Below, in pieces: positions 1 to 6,538 of a stretch of DNA of 9,502 nucleotides; the first letter of the stretch is position 1, and every line of letters starts with the position of its first letter. Origin of the DNA: Methylocystaceae bacterium (GTDB lineage: Bacteria > Pseudomonadota > Alphaproteobacteria > Rhizobiales > Beijerinckiaceae); the NCBI GenBank assembly GCA_003152255.1, contig PLZT01000388.1:13196-22697 (forward strand), read 5' to 3'. The position numbers were made by a program, and so were the translations under genes. The notes under the pieces were generated by a model. The model was not told the origin of the DNA, did no database searches, and saw only the letters and a program-made list of their open reading frames with translations.

Positions 1-1208
1 GCGTCGTCGACGACGAAGCCGGTGCCGATCGTGAGCGCCATCAAGGACAGATTGTCGAGCGAGAATCCCGCCGCCCACATCGTCGCGAATGTCGCGACGA
101 TCGACAGCGGCAGGCTGATGCCCGCGATGATGGTCGCGCGGATGTTGCGCAGGAACAGCAGCACCACCATGACGACCAGCGCGATGGCGATCACCAGCGT
201 GATCTCGACATCGGAGATGGAGGCCCTGATCGTGTCGGTGCGGTCGTTGACGATATCGAGCGACATGCCCGCGGGAAGAAGCCGCCGCAACTTCGGCAAC
301 TCGCCTTTCAGCAGTTCGACCGTGTTGATGATATTGGCGCCCGGCTGGCGCACGACATCGAGGATGACCGCCGGCTCGCCGTTGTACCAGCCGCCGACGC
401 GGCTGTTTTCGAGCCCATCCACCACCTTGGCCACGTCGCTCAATATGATCGGACGGCCATTGCTCCATTGGACGACGATGGTCCTATATTCGCTCGCCAA
501 CATCAGCTGGTCGTTGGCGTCCAGCGTGTAGGACTGCCGCGCGCCGTCGATCGATCCCTTGGCGCCCGCGACATTGGCGCCGGCGATGGCGAGACGAAGA
601 TCGTCCATGCTCATATGATTGGCCGAGAGTCGCGCGAGATCGGCCTGGATGCGTATCGCCGGGCGCACGCCGCCTTCCACCATCACGCGGCCGACGCCGG
701 GGACTTCCGACAGCCGCGGCGCGAGCTGCGTGTCGGCGAGATCGCTCATCTCCCGCAAGGTCGAGGTTTGCGAGCGCAGCGTCAGCGTGACGATCGGCGT
801 GTCCGCCGGATTGACCTTCGCGTAGACGGGCGGATAGGGCAGGTTGCGCGGCAGCGTCGAGGCCGCGGCGTTGATCGCCGATTGCACGTCCTGCGCGGCC
901 GCGTCGATGTCGCGGTCGAGATCGAATTGCAGCGTGATCTGCGAGAATCCGAACGCGCTCTGCGACGACATGGTCGTGAGCGACGGAATCTGGCCGAATT
1001 GCCGTTCGAGCGAGGCCGTCACCAGCGACGCGATCGTGTCGGGATTGGCGCCGGGAAGCTGCGTCGTCACCTGGATGGTCGGAAAATCGACCAGCGGCAA
1101 CGGCGAGACGGACAGACGCATGAAGCCCATGACGCCGGCGAGAAGCACGGCGAAGCCCAGCAGCGTCGTCGCCACCGGCCGGGTAATGAAGGGCGCCGAT
1201 ATGTTCAT
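1..1208 (-). CDS. RND multidrug efflux permease, MdtB/MdtC-type, N-terminal part (runs off left edge)
   Basis: Inner-membrane proton-driven pump of a tripartite RND (HAE1) efflux system. The ATG at 1208 opens 402 complete codons and the frame stays open to the window edge; family members are about 1,020-1,050 aa, so roughly the first 40% is present. Seen: N-terminal ITRPVATTLL leading into TM1 (about residues 10-30), DFPTIQV at 41-47, a periplasmic porter region with LERQFGQIPSLTTMSSQS (68-84) and KVNPADTPI (131-139), then TM segments from about 335. The last readable motif is GTGFVVDD (395-402). Its Asp401-Asp402 correspond to the AcrB Asp407/Asp408 proton relay, and the FVVDD form is typical of MdtB/MdtC rather than AcrB. 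The start lies 8 nt after the adaptor stop with no clear Shine-Dalgarno, which suggests translational coupling. The substrate cannot be read from sequence. A second permease (an MdtB/MdtC pair) may lie outside the window. Confidence 0.95.
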   Translation of the reverse strand, partial: MNISAPFITRPVATTLLGFAVLLAGVMGFMRLSVSPLPLVDFPTIQVTTQLPGANPDTIASLVTASLERQFGQIPSLTTMSSQSAFGFSQITLQFDLDRDIDAAAQDVQSAINAAASTLPRNLPYPPVYAKVNPADTPIVTLTLRSQTSTLREMSDLADTQLAPRLSEVPGVGRVMVEGGVRPAIRIQADLARLSANHMSMDDLRLAIAGANVAGAKGSIDGARQSYTLDANDQLMLASEYRTIVVQWSNGRPIILSDVAKVVDGLENSRVGGWYNGEPAVILDVVRQPGANIINTVELLKGELPKLRRLLPAGMSLDIVNDRTDTIRASISDVEITLVIAIALVVMVVLLFLRNIRATIIAGISLPLSIVATFATMWAAGFSLDNLSLMALTIGTGFVVDD

Positions 1209-1216
1209 GTGCTAGA

Positions 1217-2533
1217 TCATTTCGTTTGCGTCCCGCCGGACGAAGCGTCGTTCGCGCGCGGCGCGCCGGGTGGGCGGGGGCCGCCGCGCCGGTCTCCGCC
1301 GCCCAGCGACGCGGGTCCGCCGGACAAGGGTCTTGAATCCGCGTCCGGCGCGGGCGCGGCTGGCGGCGAGCCAATGCTCGCATCTTCCTCCAACGCCTTC
1401 ACGACATGCACCTTGGCGCCGTTCGAGAGGCGGGCGAAGCCGCTGGTGACGACTTGCCCACCCGCCTCCAGTCCCCGCGTCACGACCGCGATGTTCTCGT
1501 CCTGCTGCCCGGTCGTCACGTTCCTCAGCGTCGCCACGTTGTCCTGGCCGAGCATGTAAACGTAAGCGCCGCTGGGGCCGCGCTGGATCGCCGTGCTCGG
1601 CACGACGACCGCCTGTTTGATCGTGTCGACGACAAGCCGCACATTCACGAATTGCCCGGGCCACAGTCGCAGCGTCTTATTGTGGAAGGTCGCCTTGATC
1701 CGCGCGGTGCCGGTCGTCTGGTCGATCTCGTTGTCGATCACCGAAACATCGCCCGTCTCGATCACGGTGGTGTTGTCGGGGCCGAGCGCGCTGACATGCG
1801 AGGAGCCTTTCTCCATCGCGTTGCGCGCGGCGGGCAGCGCCTGCTGCGGGATGGTGAAGATGACGTAGATCGGCTTCAACTGCGTGATGATCAGAATGCC
1901 GGTCTGATCCGCGGCGTGCAGAATATTGCCGACGTCGACCAGCCTTATGCCGGTGCGGCCGTCGATCGGCGAGCGGATCGTGCAATAGTCGAGCGTGGTT
2001 TTGGCGCTGTCGATCGCGGCCTGATCGGCGCGCACCTGCGCCTCCAGCTGCGCCACCAGATATTTTTGCGTGTCATATTGCTGTTGCGAACCGTAATGGC
2101 CGACGGTCAGCTTCTGGTAGCGCACAAGATCGAGTCGCGCATTGGCGAGGGTGGCCTCGTCCTGCGCCTTTTTCGCGACGGCCTGATCATATTGCGCCTG
2201 ATAGAGATTGGGCTCGATCAGCGCGACGACATCGCCCTTCTTCACGTCCTCGCCTTCGTTGAAGGGGAGCTTGACGAGGCGGCCGTCGACCTGGGTGTGG
2301 ATCGTCGCCGTGTTGAGCGCCTGCACGGTTCCCACCGCGTCGATGGTCACGGGCACGTCGGCCAGCCGCGCGGTCGCGGCGGCCACCGGAACCGGCGGGG
2401 CCGCCGGTTCGGACCCGGCCGTCGTCGACGCGGACTTCCCGAAGTGTCCCCCGCGCCACGCGGCGGCGAGCGCCAGAACGAGCGCGACGGCGAGCCCCAG
2501 GTAAATCAGGCGTCGGTTTTGCGGAAACTTCAT
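1217..2533 (-). CDS. RND efflux periplasmic adaptor (membrane fusion protein), MdtA-like
   Basis: Periplasmic adaptor joining the RND permease to the outer-membrane channel. Starting at the ATG at 2533 gives 438 aa. I prefer this to the TTG two codons upstream because the ATG overlaps the preceding TGA as ATGA, a typical coupled start. Seen: basic N-terminus and one hydrophobic anchor (about residues 9-26), first lipoyl half-motif with VDGRLVKLPFNEGEDVKKGD (82-101), an Ala/Gln-rich alpha-hairpin (about 110-180), second lipoyl half with RSPIDGRTGIRLVDVGN (187-203), and beta-barrel sequence with DQTTGTARIKA and LWPGQFVNVRL. These match MdtA closely in order and wording. The last 50 or so residues form a Pro/Gly/Asp-rich tail not expected in MdtA and probably disordered. 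It sits between the OMF and permease genes in one operon. Substrate is unknown. Confidence 0.95.
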   Translation of the reverse strand: MKFPQNRRLIYLGLAVALVLALAAAWRGGHFGKSASTTAGSEPAAPPVPVAAATARLADVPVTIDAVGTVQALNTATIHTQVDGRLVKLPFNEGEDVKKGDVVALIEPNLYQAQYDQAVAKKAQDEATLANARLDLVRYQKLTVGHYGSQQQYDTQKYLVAQLEAQVRADQAAIDSAKTTLDYCTIRSPIDGRTGIRLVDVGNILHAADQTGILIITQLKPIYVIFTIPQQALPAARNAMEKGSSHVSALGPDNTTVIETGDVSVIDNEIDQTTGTARIKATFHNKTLRLWPGQFVNVRLVVDTIKQAVVVPSTAIQRGPSGAYVYMLGQDNVATLRNVTTGQQDENIAVVTRGLEAGGQVVTSGFARLSNGAKVHVVKALEEDASIGSPPAAPAPDADSRPLSGGPASLGGGDRRGGPRPPGAPRANDASSGGTQTK

Positions 2534-4062
2534 GGCCAAGGGCCCTTGTCCTCTTGATAGGCTGCGTCGGCGCGGGCGATCTCGACCTCGCGGTTCGTCG
2601 GCGCCCAGCCTCCGCCGAGCGCTTGGTAAAGGCTTGTCGCCGCCTCGAAATGCGCGAGCCGCACCTGCTCCCGCGTGTCCTGATTCTGGAAATAGGCGGT
2701 TTCGGTCGTCGAGAGCGTCACGATGTCGATCGTGCCCTCGCGCAGTCTGGCCTCCGCCGCGTCCAGCGCACGTTTCGCCGCCGCCACCGCGTCCCCCTGC
2801 AATTGCAATTGCCGCCCGGTCTGCGAGATGGCGATCAGCGCGTTTTCCGTGTCGGACAGGGCGGTCAGCGTCTGCTTGCGGTAATCGGCCGCGAGTTCGG
2901 CGTATTTGCCCTGCTGCAACATATATTGGCCTTGGAGATTATAGCCGTCGAACAGCGGCTGCGCCGCGTTGGCCAGCACCTGCCAGCCGATGGCCTGCGG
3001 CGTCGCGAGATATTTGATCAGAGTGCTCTGCACGCCATATTGCCCGGTCAGCGTGATCGACGGGAAGAAAGCGGCCCGCGCTTGCAGCACCGAGAATTCC
3101 TGCGAAGCGAGCTTCGCCTCCGCCTCGGCGACATCCGGCCGGCGCAGCAGCACTTCCGAGGGCAGTCCGGGCTCGACCCGCGGGTAGCGCAGCCTGGCCA
3201 GCGAAGCGCCCTTCGTGTCGAAGCTTTCCGGCGCGCGCCCGAGCAACACCGCGAGCAGGTTTTTTTGCTGGCGAAGGATCTCCTCCAGCGGCGGAATCAG
3301 AGCCTTTTCCGTGTCGAGCACGGTCTCTTGCTGCGACGTGTCCAGCACGGTGGCGGTGCCGACCTCCATCCGCATCTTGATCGCCCTGAACACCTCGTCG
3401 GCGATCCTGACGTTCTCACGCGCGATGCGCAGCCGGTCCTGGGCGTTCAGCACCTGGAAATAGGAGTTCAGCACCGAGGCGATGGTGGCGATTTCGACCA
3501 CGTTGCGATCGAAGCGGCTGGCGTTGGCGAGCAGCCGCGCGGCCTTCGAGGCGTCCTCGTTCTTGCCCCAGAAATCGATCTCGTAACTGGCGTTCAGGCC
3601 GAGTTGGAACAAATTGGTTCGGGTCGCGGAGACCTTTCCGTTGGAGGTGGACGACGAGGTGACGGCCGCGCCGGCGGCCGTGCTCGCGGCGAACGCCGTC
3701 CCGGGCGTTTGGGTGCGCTGCGCGGAATCGTTCATCGTCAGCGCGGGCCATAGCGCCGAGCTGGAAATCCGGGCCTGCGCGTCGGCCTGGGCGATGCGGG
3801 CCACGGCGGCGGCGATGTCGTAGTTGTTTTCCAGCGCCTGATTCACGACGCTCGACAGCTCCTTGGAGCCGAATCTCGCGGTGAAATCACGGGCGGAGCC
3901 GAGCGACGGCGCCGAGGCGGGCTTGGCTTCGCGGAAACGCTCCGGCGGGGGCGCGCTCATTTCGGGCTTTTGCCAATCGAGATCGCAGCCCCCAAGCGTC
4001 GCCAGCAGGGCGAGGGCGGCGAGCGAATCGGGAGACTTGCGTGGACGAGACGAAATTGGCAC
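2530..4062 (-). CDS. RND efflux outer-membrane factor, NodT/OprM-type lipoprotein
   Basis: TolC-fold outer-membrane exit duct of the efflux system, first gene of the operon. The GTG at 4062 gives 510 aa; the frame upstream is open to a TAG near 4128 but offers no better start. A GGAG lies about 18 nt upstream, which is long, so the start is only moderately secure. Seen: basic n-region, hydrophobic stretch and lipobox LGGC with Cys26 as the predicted lipidated residue; then two related halves rich in Ala/Gln helices, as in OprM/NodT: the first with SALWPALTMN and an AxYEIDFWGKN segment, the second with LLRRPDVAEAEAKL, ARAAFFPSITLTGQYG and PLFDGYNLQGQ. Length and motifs fit the family. The stop overlaps the adaptor start by 4 nt. 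No transcriptional regulator gene is adjacent, although the upstream region carries an operator-like repeat. Confidence 0.94.
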   Translation of the reverse strand: MPISSRPRKSPDSLAALALLATLGGCDLDWQKPEMSAPPPERFREAKPASAPSLGSARDFTARFGSKELSSVVNQALENNYDIAAAVARIAQADAQARISSSALWPALTMNDSAQRTQTPGTAFAASTAAGAAVTSSSTSNGKVSATRTNLFQLGLNASYEIDFWGKNEDASKAARLLANASRFDRNVVEIATIASVLNSYFQVLNAQDRLRIARENVRIADEVFRAIKMRMEVGTATVLDTSQQETVLDTEKALIPPLEEILRQQKNLLAVLLGRAPESFDTKGASLARLRYPRVEPGLPSEVLLRRPDVAEAEAKLASQEFSVLQARAAFFPSITLTGQYGVQSTLIKYLATPQAIGWQVLANAAQPLFDGYNLQGQYMLQQGKYAELAADYRKQTLTALSDTENALIAISQTGRQLQLQGDAVAAAKRALDAAEARLREGTIDIVTLSTTETAYFQNQDTREQVRLAHFEAATSLYQALGGGWAPTNREVEIARADAAYQEDKGPWP

Positions 4063-4148
4063 GGCGATATTTTTCGCTTTCTCCGCTTTGGGCGCGCGTT
4101 TTATGCGCTTATTCCGACAAACTTGCTAGACTATTGCCCGCGCGGCCG

Positions 4149-4166
4149 GCGACGCATCAACGTCGC
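4149..4166 (-). repeat. Inverted repeat in efflux operon leader
   Basis: GCGACG-N6-CGTCGC, perfect 6-bp arms with a 6-nt loop. On the minus strand it would fall in the 5' leader of the efflux mRNA, about 90-100 nt before the OMF start. It has no T-tract, so it is not a standard terminator. It may be chance in GC-rich sequence. Confidence 0.4.
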
Positions 4167-4273
4167 GGGTTCCATCTGGGCGCGAATCGACCGGGAGACC
4201 GAGGCATCATATTGATCCGCCTTGGGGGCGAAATGACGGCGTTCGCGGCGAAAGTCCGTTCGGCGGAGCAGTG

Positions 4274-4295
4274 AAGCGTAACGCATGTTACGGTT
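4274..4295. promoter_or_regulatory. Operator-like inverted repeat upstream of efflux operon
   Basis: The core CGTAAC-GCAT-GTTACG (4277-4292) is a perfect 6-bp inverted repeat with a 4-nt centre. Two more matching bases on each side after one mismatch make 8 of 9 pairs over 22 nt. Size and symmetry resemble operators of TetR-family efflux repressors (family knowledge). It overlaps the candidate -10 box of the efflux promoter, where bound protein would block transcription. The regulator is not encoded in the window, so the assignment is inference. Confidence 0.5.
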
Positions 4296-4312
4296 AGGAG
4301 TACAGGATCCAA
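4285..4312 (-). promoter_or_regulatory. Candidate promoter of the efflux operon
   Basis: On the minus strand TTGGAT (4312-4307) is followed after 16 nt by TAACAT (4290-4285). The boxes match the sigma-70 consensus at 3/6 and 4/6, so they are weak. The case rests mainly on position: it lies just downstream of the spy-like gene's terminator and its -10 sits within the inverted repeat at 4277-4292. Confidence 0.3.
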
Positions 4313-4401
4313 GAATGAATGACAAGCGCGGCGCGCCGGTTTCCATGGCTTTGCTTTGCCGGGGAGCGGGATTCGCTTCAGGCGCGCGAATCATATCGGC
4401 G

Positions 4402-4446
4402 AAAAAAAGCCCCGGCGCGGAAACCTCGGTCTTCCCGCGCCGGGCT
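4402..4446 (-). terminator. Rho-independent terminator of the Spy-like gene
   Basis: A strong GC hairpin (4409-4446; about 12 paired bases with one bulged C, 13-nt loop) is followed on the minus strand by seven T (4408-4402). It begins about 20 nt after the stop of the 4467-4988 gene. It separates that gene from the efflux operon, implying that the operon has its own promoter. Confidence 0.85.
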
Positions 4447-4466
4447 GATATTCGTCGGGGAAGCGA

Positions 4467-4988
4467 TCAGCCCTTGTGGTCCGGGCCGCCTTCGCCGCCG
4501 CCCCAGCCGTGGCATTCGCCGCCGCCGAAATGATGATGGTGATGCCAGCCGATTACGTGCAACATCACGACCAGGCGGTGCTTCTGGCCCTCGTCGAGGC
4601 TCGCGTACAACGGCTTGACGGCCTCGGAGAATTTCGTCAATTGCGCCGCGCGGGCTTCCATCTCCTTGGCGTGGCGCTGCATCCCGTCGATCAGGTCGTG
4701 GCGCCCCTCATGTTCCTCGCGCTTCTCGGCCCATTCGCCCATGTGCGCCTTGGCGCGTTCGCGAATCGCGGCCTCCGCCGCCGGCCAGTTCTTTTCCTGA
4801 GCGGGCGTCAGTTTGAGCCCGGCCTTCAGACCGGCGACGCGGGCGTCGACCAGCGCCGCGCGGTCTTCGTCCGAGAGCTTCCATTGGGCGCCGTCCTCCT
4901 GCTTTGGCGGCTCGGCATAGGCGCCGGAAGAGAGAACCGGCAGCAAAAGAGCCGCGCTGGCGGCCGCGATCAGAAGATGTTTCCTCAT
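4467..4988 (-). CDS. Exported Spy/CpxP-family (LTxxQ motif) periplasmic protein with His-rich tail
   Basis: 173-aa periplasmic protein of the Spy/CpxP/LTxxQ family, whose members act as stress chaperones or metal-responsive periplasmic proteins. Seen: Sec signal peptide with basic start, hydrophobic core and a likely AYA cleavage after residue 25; DEDRAALVDARVAGLKAGLKL leading into LTPAQEKNWP, the LTxxQ signature (about residues 60-69); highly charged helices rich in Glu, Arg and His; a second LTKF...LDEGQK segment. The C-terminus has five consecutive His plus further His, Cys and Gly (about 148-173), which could bind divalent metal ions (inference). The ATG at 4988 follows GAGGA after 10 nt. 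It has its own terminator at 4402-4446. The chaperone role is family knowledge, not shown here. The efflux operon next door fits an envelope-stress setting but does not prove one. Confidence 0.85.
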   Translation of the reverse strand: MRKHLLIAAASAALLLPVLSSGAYAEPPKQEDGAQWKLSDEDRAALVDARVAGLKAGLKLTPAQEKNWPAAEAAIRERAKAHMGEWAEKREEHEGRHDLIDGMQRHAKEMEARAAQLTKFSEAVKPLYASLDEGQKHRLVVMLHVIGWHHHHHFGGGECHGWGGGEGGPDHKG

Positions 4989-5010
4989 CGAACCTGTTTC
5001 CTCTTTGTGG

Positions 5011-5025
5011 CGGGCGAAATGCCCG
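5011..5025 (-). repeat. Small hairpin just upstream of the Spy-like gene's ribosome-binding site
   Basis: CGGGC-N5-GCCCG, perfect 5-bp arms, about 10 nt before the GAGGA of the Spy-like gene. In the minus-strand transcript it would be a small 5'-leader hairpin. A regulatory role is possible but unproven. Confidence 0.35.
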
Positions 5026-5065
5026 ACGCCTCATCCGCGTCGAGGGCGCGCCGCTCGTATCGCCG

Positions 5066-5086
5066 AAAACTCCCCGTTCGTCGGGG
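5066..5086 (-). terminator. Weak terminator candidate downstream of yggS
   Basis: On the minus strand CCCCG-N5-CGGGG (5086-5072) is followed by AGTTTT. The stem is only 5 bp and the T-run is short. It is about 175 nt beyond the yggS stop and about 78 nt before the Spy-like start. No clear promoter boxes are visible in 4989-5260. Confidence 0.3.
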
Positions 5087-5242
5087 CGGCGAGGGCGCCG
5101 CTTCGATCTTCGGCCTTCTCCCTCGACTTCAACAGTCTCGCAGACGCATGTTTCCCCGATATGTCCGCGCAAACGCGAAATGTTGCTGGATTGCGTCCGA
5201 ATTGGGAGCGGGGAGGGAAGGGGATCGTCGCGCGAATCGACG

Positions 5243-5254
5243 GCTTTCGAAAGC
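5243..5254. repeat. 12-bp perfect palindrome after yggS
   Basis: GCTTTCGAAAGC is a perfect palindrome 6 nt beyond the yggS stop codon. An imperfectly spaced CGTCG-N7-CGACG pair lies immediately beyond it (5226-5242). There is no T-tract. It could be a weak termination or mRNA 3'-end structure, or a protein-binding site. Confidence 0.4.
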
Positions 5255-5260
5255 GAGCCC

Positions 5261-5968
5261 TCAGGCTTCCGTTTCAGGCTCCGGCGTGTCGGGTGGCGCA
5301 ACCCCATAATCGCGGTGTCCCATGATCGCCGACCCCACGCGCACATGGGTCGCGCCGAGCTGGATCGCCAGTTCGAAATCCGAGCTCATCCCCATCGACA
5401 GCGCGGAGAGGCCATTGCGCGCGGCGATGTCGGCGAGCAGCGCGAAATGCGGCGAGGCCTGCTGGTCGACCGGCGGCACGCACATCAATCCGTCGATCTT
5501 CAACCCGTATTTGTCGCGGCACACCGCGAGGAAGGCGTCGGCCTCCTTGGGCGACACGCCAGCCTTTTGCGGCTCGTCGCCGGTGTTGACCTGGACGAGC
5601 AGGCGCGGATGCTTGTTCTGCCGCGCCATTTCCTCGGCCAGCGCCCGCGCGATCTTTTCGCGGTCGACGCTCTCGATCACGTCGAAGGTCTCCACCGCCT
5701 CCTTGGCCTTGTTCGACTGTAGCGGCCCGATCAGATGCAGTTCGATATCGGGATAGCGCTCGCGCAGCGGCGGCCATTTGCCGCGCGCCTCCTGCACGCG
5801 ATTCTCGCCAAACACGCGCTGTCCGGCTTCCAGCAGCGGAACCACGTCTTCGCCCGGAAAAGTCTTGGTGACGCAGACGAGGGCGACGCCGGCGGGATCG
5901 CGCCCGCAGTCGCGCGCGGCGCGGTCGATGGCGTCCCTGGTCGCGGTTAATCGGTCGACGATGGTCAT
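5261..5968 (-). CDS. yggS: YggS/PLPBP family pyridoxal-phosphate homeostasis protein
   Basis: 235-aa cytosolic PLP-binding protein of the alanine-racemase-like TIM-barrel fold, involved in vitamin B6 and amino/keto-acid homeostasis; no catalytic activity is established for the family. Seen: VCVTKTFP with Lys35, equivalent to the PLP Schiff-base Lys36 of E. coli YggS; FGENRVQEA; HLIGPLQSNKAKEAV (IGxLQxNK signature); VNTGDEPQKAGV; GLMCVPP; SMGMSSDFELAIQLGATHVRVGSAIMG, the phosphate-binding C-terminal signature, where IFG is replaced by IMG. Length is normal. The ATG at 5968 fits homologues, but no clear Shine-Dalgarno precedes it. The last dozen residues are an acidic Pro-rich extension. The gene lies 54 nt downstream of the AT-rich cassette in the same direction, with a hairpin between; read-through is possible. 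A proC or YggT neighbour, often seen, is absent. Confidence 0.95.
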   Translation of the reverse strand: MTIVDRLTATRDAIDRAARDCGRDPAGVALVCVTKTFPGEDVVPLLEAGQRVFGENRVQEARGKWPPLRERYPDIELHLIGPLQSNKAKEAVETFDVIESVDREKIARALAEEMARQNKHPRLLVQVNTGDEPQKAGVSPKEADAFLAVCRDKYGLKIDGLMCVPPVDQQASPHFALLADIAARNGLSALSMGMSSDFELAIQLGATHVRVGSAIMGHRDYGVAPPDTPEPETEA

Positions 5969-5986
5969 GGCGCTGGGGGTTGGTGC

Positions 5987-6010
5987 GGCGTTGTGCCTGC
6001 GGCCAACGCC
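5987..6010 (-). repeat. Strong hairpin between DUF2335 gene and yggS
   Basis: GGCGTTG pairs with CAACGCC (7 bp); after one unpaired base a further GCC-TGC-GGC adds 3 bp, giving a compact 10-bp stem with a 3-nt loop. It lies 12 nt after the DUF2335 stop and 18 nt before yggS on the minus strand. No T-run follows, so it is not a classical terminator. It could stabilise the 3' end, attenuate read-through, or mark the cassette boundary. Confidence 0.55.
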
Positions 6011-6022
6011 TGACCGATAAAT

Positions 6023-6538
6023 CTATTCATCGCCATCATTATTTTGCCCCGCACCTAATTTCGAGGCGAGGATCGTTGCGGCTACAGGCCCCCCTACAGA
6101 AACAATCGCTATTATACACGCCGATACTGTATGTTCATAAATTGCCGTCATCGTGGACATACCAAGCCCAAAAAGAGCAACTATTAGCGCCCCAATTTGA
6201 CCTCTATTCTTTCTTGTTTCAGACGCGTCGACTGTCTTTATTTCCAAATTCTGTCGGTGTGTTACTTGCCCATCCGTCCACTTCATGAGCATAGGAACAA
6301 TATCTGGAAATTCTCTTTTGTATTCCTCAAGTATAAATGCCGGAGGAAGCATTAGGTGTCCAGTATAAGACCTGCTAAGCATAACGCTGATTGTTTTTGA
6401 CACGTTGGGGTCTTTTGTATCGACACCCTCTCTTTCTAGTTCCTCTTCTATTGAAGGAGGAATTATTTCAGGCACCCCGCGGCTGGGCGGGTCTATGTCC
6501 TGATTGTGATCTGCGATCCCCAGTTTTTCCGCTGTCAT
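6023..6538 (-). CDS. DUF2335 predicted membrane protein
   Basis: 171-aa protein with a soluble N-terminal part and two C-terminal membrane segments. Seen: SRSYTGHLMLPPAFILEEY (about 55-73), matching the DUF2335 motif of the type xSGPLPPPEILxxYE; FPDIVPMLMKWTDGQVTHRQNLE (77-99), matching the family's GxxxRIxxMAExQxxHRxxLE; NRGQIGALIVALFGLGM (111-127) starting the first TM, and a second TM at about 138-160, then a short acidic tail. The N-terminal 45 residues are acidic and Pro-rich and probably disordered. The ATG at 6538 overlaps the upstream gene's TGA (ATGA), indicating coupling. Base composition is visibly AT-rich against all neighbours, suggesting recent transfer. DUF2335 proteins have no established function; they are common in accessory and phage-linked DNA (recalled, not checked). 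The last residue of the frame is followed by TAG at 6025-6023. Confidence 0.85.
   Translation of the reverse strand: MTAEKLGIADHNQDIDPPSRGVPEIIPPSIEEELEREGVDTKDPNVSKTISVMLSRSYTGHLMLPPAFILEEYKREFPDIVPMLMKWTDGQVTHRQNLEIKTVDASETRKNRGQIGALIVALFGLGMSTMTAIYEHTVSACIIAIVSVGGPVAATILASKLGAGQNNDGDE

Larger units (their letters stand above)
4063..4401. other. Intergenic control and leader region of the efflux operon
   Basis: About 340 nt without a convincing gene on either strand. The short open frames here have no family resemblance, and those running right pass through the terminator at 4402-4446. The region holds an inverted repeat at 4277-4292 overlapping a candidate minus-strand -10 box, and a second inverted repeat at 4149-4166 inside what would be a leader of about 215 nt before the OMF start. 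I see no remnant of a TetR- or MarR-type regulator gene, which often adjoins such operons. Confidence 0.6.

Noticed and set aside
468..1559. Long plus-strand open frame of 363 codons opposite the permease and adaptor genes
   Set aside because: Arg/His/Asp-rich translation without family resemblance; it lies antisense to two clearly recognised genes and is a by-product of GC-rich codons.
2554..3753. Plus-strand open frame of 399 codons opposite the OMF gene
   Set aside because: Arg-rich, low-complexity translation wholly antisense to a well-supported OMF gene.
4131..4394. Minus-strand 87-codon frame upstream of the efflux operon, considered as a TetR-regulator remnant
   Set aside because: No helix-turn-helix pattern, no hydrophobic core, and it overlaps the operator and promoter candidates.
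4315..4533. Possible small plus-strand gene starting at 4315 after an AGGAG at 4296-4300
   Set aside because: It reads through the terminator hairpin and antisense into the Spy-like gene, and its translation is Pro/Arg-rich with no family match.
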